Of a stretch of DNA of 64,000 nucleotides, positions 55,996 through 64,000 are shown piece by piece. This stretch comes from Parietaria judaica. Lineage: Eukaryota > Streptophyta > Magnoliopsida > Rosales > Urticaceae. The DNA is taken from the NCBI GenBank assembly GCA_954871525.1, contig OX940868.1:27275056-27339055 (forward strand). The letters are read 5' to 3'. Made by a program: the position numbers and the translations under genes. The notes beneath the pieces are model-generated. The model saw only the letters and a list, made by a program, of their open reading frames with translations. It was not told where the DNA came from and ran no database searches. How positions within the stretch are numbered: position 1 is the first letter of the stretch; each line of letters starts with the position of its first letter.

Positions 55996-58226
55996 TTTCT
56001 GTTGCCTGAAATCTCACGTTAATGATGTAAAATGGGTTAACAAAAGAAAACGATTTTGAATTTATTTCCATTGTTTGACTTTTCAATCATGCTAAATTCT
56101 AATGGTTTGTCTTCGAGCCATAAAAGTCAGAAGTAGTTGATGGAGACGCATATTTGTTAGTATTTGCTTTTGACCAAGTATTGTTTTTCATTCTCTTTCT
56201 AAAGGATATATATTCTCTATAAATTTGGCATTACATATACTTATTTTATTATTAATGCATGCTTTTGTTTTATAGTAATCCTTGTGAACACCAACTAGGA
56301 GGAGACGGTCGGCCATATACTCTGACTCTGTTTGATAAAATAAAATAAAAATGTGTAAAATACATCTAGAAGGTCTATTTTGGATTTAGAGTTTTAGCTT
56401 AAAAATATGACTTTCTAAGTCCCTCACTAGTTAAACTTAAATTATGAACATACTAGAAAAAACGTGTAACTTAAGGGGCAAAACGATAAAGCCTAAATTC
56501 ACTTGTAAATCAAGATCAGTTGGTTAATTAAGTTTACAGGACCAACAATTCGAAGGACAAATCTTAGAAGCCGAGAATTGTATATTGAAGAAGTACAAAT
56601 TGATAAAATAAAAAAATTGAGAGTAAAAAATTAAATTTTGACCCGGATCTGATATTAGGTAGCCGGATTCGGATATTTTTATAAATCTGGTTTTGGTTTT
56701 TGGTTCCCAAAATTTAATAATCGTCTTTTGATGATCAATTTTTTGCAACAAGATTTATATGAATTTTTTTATAAATAAAATTACATTCGTTTACTAAATA
56801 TTAATAAAATAACATTATATGAGTTAGGATGGGTCATCTAAGTTATGGGCGCAAAGGACGATTGCTGGGTCGGGATTTGAGATCCCGAAGCGTTTTGACC
56901 AACGATCAAGTTCTTCCGATTTTCCATCGATATTCTATTGATATTCCACGTGTCCATGGTAATTGAAAACTTTCCCAACTTTTCTATTTCTATTACAATT
57001 TTTATGAAAAACAACCAAAAATTCAGCTACTTTTTCCAAAATTATTTCTGAGTAATGTCCAAAACTGGCGAATTTTTTTAGAAAATTCAAAAACGTGGTT
57101 AAGGTATAATGATTTTGTAACGACCCGCTTTTTCGGCCGTTACTTCTTATACTTATACTTGTCAAAATCTTTTGTTTACTGAAAATAAAGTTTCTAAAAA
57201 TTGTCATTTTTTTTTTCATATAAGAAACATCTTATAATATGCTTAAGACGAAATTTCGTATCGATATATAACACATAACGAACAACTTAAAGCCAAACGA
57301 TAAAATGTCGTTAATACAATACTTAGGTTCATAGTGATAACCCTCTACCGAGGTTTGGAAATAAGTTTAGAAAATAAAGTATGAAATGATAAATTTGCGG
57401 AAATGAAGTCTCAAGGATCGGTTCCACCACTATGCACTGTATATGCCACGACGCTGGTTCCGCTTCATCCGCTCCTAGCTCTCAACTGGTTTCTTCCCTG
57501 GATCTACATCACAACTATAATGAGCTAACGCCCAGTATGTACAAGCTTATATAACTCACAATGCAAACATGCTTTAGAATTATATATATTCATATATCAT
57601 GATGTTTAATACAACATAATATTAAGTTGTACATAAAAATATATCATATCATCTTATATCATATCATAATACTTCATAAACATATTCTTAACATAAGTTG
57701 GGCCCTACGTACGTACCTGCGCGCAAACCAACGGGAGATTGGGGGAGCGACCCAAACCAAATCAAGCCGTGGTATCTTAACATAATCATAACACAAGGAG
57801 ACTCGTCTCCGGTACGACGCCTTAAAAACTTTTCTTGTAAAAATAATATATTTACTTATATATCATTTTTATCGTAAAAATACGTGTCTTTCGTATCATA
57901 TAAGCACGATCTACATGCTTCATCAAGTATCCTGAAAATATTCATGCACACAATATTATTGTTGTGATGTAGGTGAGTACTTGTACGTACCTTGGCCCCT
58001 CAAATAGTCCTATTCAACGCAAGATATTGCTTAGCTAGAGTCCAAAATTCCTAATATTTACATTTCAAAGAAAATTAGTTTCTAGACTTCATAGCGTACT
58101 CATGCACTATACTCGATCCTAGACAAACGATCCCTCTCAGATACTAACCATTTCTAAACATCCATTTTCATATTAGAGACTATCTATATATTGATCATAA
58201 AAACATACGCCTATTTATCATTCTTC

Positions 58227-58229
<3 letters not shown>

Positions 58230-58275
<46 letters not shown>
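58230..58275. repeat. (TA)n microsatellite
   Basis: TA dinucleotide tract of about 46 bases. Confidence 0.95.
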
Positions 58276-58280
<5 letters not shown>

Positions 58281-58351
58281 ACAAAATAATAATTCCCAAA
58301 ATATAACTTATATTTATCTTAAAAATATTTGTTATTATTTTCCAAACAGAA

Positions 58352-58372
58352 ACACACACACACACACACACA
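58352..58372. repeat. (AC)n microsatellite
   Basis: AC dinucleotide tract of about 21 bases, followed by a second short TA tract. Confidence 0.9.
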
Positions 58373-59776
58373 TTTATATATATATATATATAACAATTAG
58401 TTTTATATAAAGAAAATGCTTATTTTAGAAAAATTGGAAAACATATATATCAGTCTCATACTATATATTTACGTAAAACTATCATGTATATATAATATAT
58501 ACATATACGAAAAGATATATATATTTATATATGCATATAAATAAATAAGGTTGCATGTAGCTATTTTATGGTACATCAAAAACATGAAGCCTTACTTTAA
58601 CAACTCATAATTTTATTCTGACTTTAAAGGAACTGTATAAAATTTAGTCAGTAATTACTCTTCTCAAATCTTTAAGCCATATAAGGCATCACACGTTCTC
58701 ATGAAATATATATTCATCCTCACCCATATATGTCTATTTATTCATGCGAATCTTCATATATTTTAAACGCCATGAATATTATCTCTCTATGCATGCTATA
58801 TTACGTACTATACTACTCTTGCCGATCTAACCCTAATCATATGTACGAAAGATTAAGATGAGATTAACTCACCACACAGCCGTTGGGCTTTAAAAAAGAT
58901 GACTCGACGGTGGTTTCGGTTCTCGTCGGGTGACTTTGGATCTCAGCGGCAGAAATTCGACTCTCGTCGGCGCGTGACCTTTTCAAAGGTCGTCGTCAGG
59001 ATCCTGTCGGTGGCGGCAGTGTTTTGTTATCGGCGCGTCTTTCGATCTCGCCTCGTGCGCACCTTGGTTATTGTTAGTACGTTACCGAACATCGTCGGCA
59101 AGCTTCGGTTGTTGTCGACGGTGTTTCCAGGTGTCGCCAGCGAGCTTCGGTTCTCTTCGATGAGTCACCGAAAGCCATCGGCAAGTTTCGATCTTAGTTA
59201 GCAGTGTTTCTCGGATGCTATTTTTGGAAAGCAGAATCTTAAGTATCATAGAAACTCTCCATTGCCGGTTTAGGAATATAAGGGTTGTCTTCTCTCGCCC
59301 CTTGGTTTGGTGTTCAATATAAAGGGGTCGTTGGTTTGAATAATATAATATCAAGGGACAATATTAAGTGAACAAAGAGGCACCTTGATAAGAGCATCAT
59401 GAGTTCAACCGGGCATTTTTTCCTTTGACCAGTCAGCCAGATGTGGTTCAAGAATTCAATTTTTTTTTTTTTTCTTTCTAACTTGACCATTTCATGTGTG
59501 TATGTGTAACATACTCTATTTCAAATTTTCAATAATACAATGCCCTTTTTGTTTTCTATCGGGTATATTTGACATTCAAAGGCTCCATTTTCCCTCATCG
59601 TCTTTCCTTTTTCAAGCACGATGTCAGGGTCTTCTTTTTCTTTCTATTGTTGTACCACTGGCAGAGACAAAAGTGCCCTCTTCATATTAATATAATATGT
59701 ATCACAAATTGATATTTTCTTGGATACCTAATAATACTTCTCATTTTTTTTTTGAAAGTAATTTGATTTCATTCAA

Positions 59777-61297
59777 TCAAATAAGTTGGGGAGAAAAATC
59801 CCTCAACACCGTTGCTACAAGCCACTCCGGGCAATAAGGACACATGAGGTCCGGTACAAAAGAAGAGAGACGTCTCTTAGCCAAAGCATTGGCCACCTCG
59901 TTACATTCCCGTGGAACCCATGTCCACTCTCCGGTCCCGCCTAGTTCGCGGCCGAGCTCTCGCACCTCCGCAATAATCGGGCCTTGCAAGCCCAACGAGT
60001 CTCGTGCCTTGGTGAGGTGGGAGGCCCGCAAGCAATCCGTCTCGGCATACTCGATCTTCCACCCCCATTCGCGGGCAAAAAGAAGCCCCCGTCGCATCGC
60101 AATGCACTCTCCGGTAAGTGCCGAATCGACATGGTCTACCAAGGAAGCCAAGACTCCCATAACCCAACCGTGGTGGTCTCGCACAACCGCGCCCACTGCT
60201 GCCCGTCCCGTCTCCCTGTCCCATGCCGCATCTACGTTGAGCTTGAGGCTCCCCGCAGCCGGCTCGGACCATGCCCTCGGTACCTCCTCCCTCGGTGAGC
60301 GGTGGTTCTCCGTCGTGTGTGCGCATCGCTTGTAACTTGTGAACCATCCGTCGACTTCTTCCACCCAAGTCTCTGAGGCCCGTACACGGTGCTCGAATAG
60401 GCGAAGGTTGCGGTCGGACCACGCCGCCCAAATAAGCCCGCAAAATAACTCGAAGTTCGGTGTGGAAAGACTCTCGAGCGCCCGGTAGCACAATTCTTGA
60501 AATGGGATCTCCCCCGTCTTTTCCACCCACCGGTGGATCGTAGATGATGCCCAAATCGCCTTGGCCCTCTCACACCCCCAAACGGCATGTAAGGCGTCCT
60601 CTGGGAGCGCCCCGCAAAAATTGCAAAATGGTAGAACGTCTACCCCTCGGATCCGAAGTGCCCCGTTGGTCGGAAGAGCTTCCGACCACGCGCGCCACAC
60701 TATGTGCTTCACTTTCGCGGGGATCGTCGTGCCCCACAAAGCTTTCTACCAATTTAGCTCCCCTTTTCCCGAGCCCGAAGGTCCGCTCCGTGCTTCCGAC
60801 CTAGCTAGTCGGTAACCGGACCGCACCGAGTAGACCCCGTTGTCTTCGTGGTGCCAGACAAGCCGATCTGGACCCTTCCCCACCGGGATTCTCAAGACAG
60901 CCTCTGCATCGTAGGGGGTTAAAAGGGCCTCAACCCGAGAGAGGTCCCAATGATCGTGGGAGACTAGATCGGCTACCCGCCACGGATACCCGTCGTCTGG
61001 AGCCTCCGAAGTGGCAAAGAAAGCCCCAGGCCGTGGGATCCAAGGTTGGCCGTGAACCCGTACGTTGCCGTCCCCGATTTTCCATCTCGTACCGCGTCTA
61101 AGCAAGTCACGTCCCCAACACAGACTCTTGCAAAGGAACGAGGGGCGTCCCCTGCAATTGAAGTCGAGGATCGAGGAGTCGGGGTAGTACTTAGCTTTTA
61201 GGATCCGCGCTAAGAGACAACTGGGATTTTGGATGATCCTCCACGAAAGCCGTGCTACAAGGGCCCGGTTGAAATCACCCATGTCCTTGAAGCCCAT
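59777..61297 (-). pseudogene. LINE ORF2, C-terminal zinc-knuckle and RNase H part
   Basis: Continues the ORF2 protein in a different frame from the reverse transcriptase part. It is interrupted by a single in-frame TAG at 60746-60748 (ELNW*KALW). The first section (61297-60749) has the usual linker WKIGDGNVRV...WHHEDNGVYSVRSGY. The second (60745-59777) has the FCNFCGALPEDALHAVWGC zinc-knuckle and RNase H: NVDAAWDRE, TGECIAMRR, ETDCLRA, CNEVANALAKR. All three acidic catalytic residues are kept. Close relative of the truncated copy at 44319-44940. Confidence 0.85.
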
Positions 61298-63884
61298 ACC
61301 ACCTTCCCCTTTCGGCTTTACGAGAATGTCCCATCGTAGCGTGAAGATCTTTGATGGTGCGGACGGGGAGCCGGAAAAGACTCATGAGATAGGTAGGGAT
61401 GGCTTGCACCACTGATTTGATCAAGACTTCCCTTCCCCCGGCCGAGAAGAGCTTCGCTTTCCACGTCCCAAGATGCTTCTTGACCCGGCTTGTAATCTTG
61501 CTAAACACTGCACACTTGTTTTGGCCGACGTGTACCGGAAGCCCGAGATAAGACTCGCGGTCCGGAACGGCCCGCATACCAAGCACCCGTGAGATGGAAC
61601 AACCATGTGCCACGGCCACATTACGAGAAAAGCTCACCATGGACTTCTCTGCGTTTACAGTTTGACCCGTCCCCTTCTCATAGACTTTGAGAACCCCGCT
61701 AATCGCTTGGCCGCACCCCACACTCGCTTCCCCGAAGATGATGCAATCATCCGCGAAGAGAAGATGTGTCACCGACGGGGCTTCCCGCCGGCACGCAAAA
61801 CCGCGTAAGAGTCCAAGTCTCTCTTGCCCCCGGATAAGCGCCGAAAGGCCTTCCGCACAAACTAGGAAGAGGTACGGCGACAAAGGGCAACCTTGCCGGA
61901 GTCCGCGAGTCGGCGAGAAGTAGTTTCCGGTTCTTCCGTTTAGGACGATGGAGAAGACCGGTGTCGAAATACAATCCCGTACAACGGCTAGGATTCGCGG
62001 CCCGAACCCCATCCGATGCAGCATCGCTTCCACGAACCCCCATTCTACCCGGTCGTAAGCTTTGCTCATATCGAGCTTTAAGGCCATCGCCCCTTTCTTT
62101 TGATGACGCATTTGCCGGATAGAATGAAGCAGTTCGTAGGCAATGGCAGCGTTGTCCGTAATCAAGCGTCCAGGAACAAAGGCGCTTTGAGCTTCCGAGA
62201 TGACGGAGGCGAGGGCGCCCTTTATCCGATTAGCGACTACTTTGGAGACGAGTTTGAGAAGCACGTTGCACAAACTAATCGGTCGGAAGTCTTGTACTCT
62301 CCTTGGGTTCTTCACCTTAGGCAAGAGCACGATGTTGGTTGCATTCCATGCTCTCACACTCTTCCGCCCGTTAAGAACATCGAGACACTCTTCCCGAATC
62401 AACGGCCCCACGGTCCCCCAAAGTTTTTGGAAGAAAACGGTGTGGAAACCATCTGGGCCCGGCGCCTTCCGAGGGCCCATCGAGGAGAGGGCGACATTGA
62501 TCTCGTCCGCGGTGAACCTCTCCTCGGTGACCTCCCGTTGCCCCGCCGAGATAGAAGCAACGTCTTCTGTCGTGATCAAGCCAAAATCTCTTTCCGAGGC
62601 ACCGTTCGAAGAGTAAATGTTCGAGAAGTATTTGTCAAGCACTTCTCGAACATCCTTCTCCGATGTCACCCAATCCCCGGACTCGTTCAAGATACCTCGG
62701 ATTCGGTTTTGCGTCCTCCGACGCGTGGCACGAGCGTGGAAGTAGGCCGTGTTCCTATCCCCGCCGCGTAACCAATCGGCCCTCGCCCGTTGCTTCCAAC
62801 GATACTCTTCCACCACGAGGAGCGAATCTCGTTCTTCGTTCAAGGACCTCAAATCGGCTCTAATTTCCGGAGTAAAATCCGCTTTGTGAAGACGCTCAAT
62901 CCGCTCCGAGAGCGCTTTGATTCTCTTTTCCCGATTGCCAAAGGTTGTGCTCGCCCATACGCGAAGGGCCTTTTGACACTTCCCGAGGCTTGCCGCAAAC
63001 TCTCTAGAGACCCGGTCGGTCCCACCCGAGCCCCACACATCACGAACCACATCGGCGCAACCGCCGTTTAAAAGCCAACTTGGCTCAAATGCCCATCTCC
63101 TCCCCATGAACGAGTTGGGATTGTGCACCAGCGAGCCCGAGCCCGTATTGATAAGAATTGCTCTATGATCCGAGCCCCAAAAGCCCAACACCTTCACATT
63201 CCCCGACGGGTACACCGACTTCCATGCCGGGTTTGCACACGCTCGATCGAGACGACTTTGGACGTTCCGTTCGCCCACTTGCATATTGCTCCAAGTGCAC
63301 GGTTCACCTACAAAGCCTAAGTCGAGAAGATCACATACCTCGAGCGCGTTGGCGAAGCGATCCATGCAAGCCGTTTTCCTCCGCACCCGGCTCACGTGCT
63401 CAAACTCGAAAAGCACCTCGTTGAAATCTCCCGCGCACACCCACGGGCTTTCGTCGCCGTTATGAAGCCGTCGTAGAAGCTCCCACGAGAGATGCCGAGA
63501 AGCTTCAATCGGGTCCCCATAGAAACCCGTGAACCTTGATGTGACCCCGAGCTCGTCTTTAACTCCCACGTCGATATACCGTTCGCCGGAGCTACGGATA
63601 ACGACCTCCACCGCGTCATTCCAAAGAATGTGAATTCCACCACTACGGCCCTCGGCATGAACCCCGAACCCGTTGGCCATATTACTTTGACGCTTCAATC
63701 TCTCCACCCGTGCACCGCTCAACTTCGTCTCCGAAAGAAAAACGATGTCCGGCTTCCGCTCACAAATAAGTCTTCGTAGGCGGGTCCTCGCCCCGGGATT
63801 GCATAATCCCCGGACGTTCCAACAAAGGATCTTCATTGCTCCCGGCCGGCCCGCCCTTGGCGTGCCGCCGATATCACTGGGCAT
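61275..63884 (-). pseudogene. LINE ORF2, endonuclease plus reverse transcriptase part
   Basis: 869 codons open. Residues about 17-240 form the APE-type endonuclease: KILCWNVRGL, FLSETKL, GDFNEV and the SDHRAI motif. Reverse transcriptase blocks follow: RPISLCNVLLKLVSKVVANR, FVPGR, KLDMSKAYDRVEW with the first catalytic Asp, GLRQGCPLSP, and LLFADDC (FADD box). After about residue 845 the frame departs from the family pattern: a segment of roughly 30 residues appears deleted and the reading frame shifts at about 61275-61330, where WDILVKPKGEGG continues in another frame. Confidence 0.88.
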
Positions 63885-64000
63885 AAGCCCAAAAAACCAA
63901 CCCTACCACTAGAAAAGATTCCAGAGTAGCACAAAGACAAAGAATCACAAGGATTCACACCGATGAACCGGTAGAGACCAAGTCGGAGCAAGGTCTCAGT

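Larger units (their letters stand above)
57116..59380. repeat. Possible long solo LTR or LTR remnant
   Basis: Starts TGTAACGACCCGC, a start common to long plant gypsy LTRs, and contains a GAGCTAACGCCCAGTATG motif of the kind seen in such LTRs, a GGGCCCTACG patch, microsatellites and a GC-rich CGTCGG-repeat stretch (58890-59200). It has no coding region. The right end and target duplication could not be found, so the call is tentative. Confidence 0.3.
55996..59743. other. Gene-free region upstream of gene G
   Basis: The first few hundred bases are the gene G promoter. The rest is AT-rich with microsatellites and, from about 57116, a long repeat-like block. Open frames at 56524-56751 (-), 56935-57219 (-) and 58899-59201 (+) show no domain. 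No host gene is supported. Confidence 0.55.
59744..64000 (-). mobile_element. L1-type LINE retrotransposon, 5' end beyond the window
   Basis: A non-LTR retrotransposon read right to left, clearly GC-richer than the surrounding DNA. Order: endonuclease and reverse transcriptase (63884-61275), zinc-knuckle-like region and RNase H (61297-59777), a 3' UTR of about 20 bp and a poly-A tail (T run 59744-59753 on the plus strand). The sequence from 63885 to 64000 is the start of the element or its ORF1-ORF2 spacer. The target duplication cannot be checked because the 5' end is outside. The ORF2-like frame is broken twice, so this copy cannot move by itself. Confidence 0.88.

Noticed and set aside
58899..59201. 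100-codon Arg/Ser-rich open frame
   Set aside because: Made of repeated CGTCGG/TCGGC motifs within a repeat-like block; no domain.

Overview
This is AT-rich plant nuclear DNA, almost certainly from a eudicot. The genes are split by GT-AG introns. The gene content is a cluster of plant-specific G-type lectin S-receptor-like kinases (SRLKs), and the transposon types (plant L1 LINE with an RNase H domain, hAT, MULE-type MITEs, LTR fragments) are those of plant chromosomes. Species cannot be fixed from the sequence alone.

Seven SRLK loci fill the window. I call them A (3154-8877, -), B (10880-16401, -), C (17989-24255, -), D (27760-30779, +), F (39109-42748, -), E (46118-51823, +) and G (52498-55995, -). 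Every locus has seven exons. Exon 1 encodes signal peptide, bulb-type lectin, S-locus glycoprotein/EGF-like and PAN domains. Exon 2 encodes the membrane segment, exons 3-7 the juxtamembrane and Ser/Thr kinase domains. I rebuilt all exon boundaries by hand; exon sums are multiples of three. A, B, C, D, F and G are open. E is open except for one TAG in exon 1 and is therefore a very young pseudogene or a null allele. A/B/C are tandem copies, E is a diverged member of the same subfamily in inverted orientation, D and F form a second subfamily (111-nt exon 2, VGTLGYM activation-segment end), and G is a third type.

Between and inside the genes lie mobile elements. A 3.8-kb hAT element (33657-37498) has an 8-bp target duplication and a decayed transposase. 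Two fold-back MITEs (31826-32618 and 32948-33410) have perfect 9-10 bp target duplications. A related fold-back family sits inside introns of A, E and G and upstream of C. An LTR-like insertion sits in B intron 2. A decayed L1-type LINE occupies 59744 to the right edge, and a 5'-truncated LINE lies at 44319-44940. Decayed membrane-exon relics at 17.9 kb and 26.2 kb show that the array once held more copies.

If expressed, the six open genes would encode plasma-membrane receptor kinases that sense an extracellular ligand with the S-domain and signal by cytoplasmic Ser/Thr phosphorylation. Nothing in the sequence identifies the ligand. The most noteworthy pattern is near-identical kinase tails joined to clearly diverged ectodomains in A/B/C, as expected for a receptor family evolving by duplication, conversion and loss.
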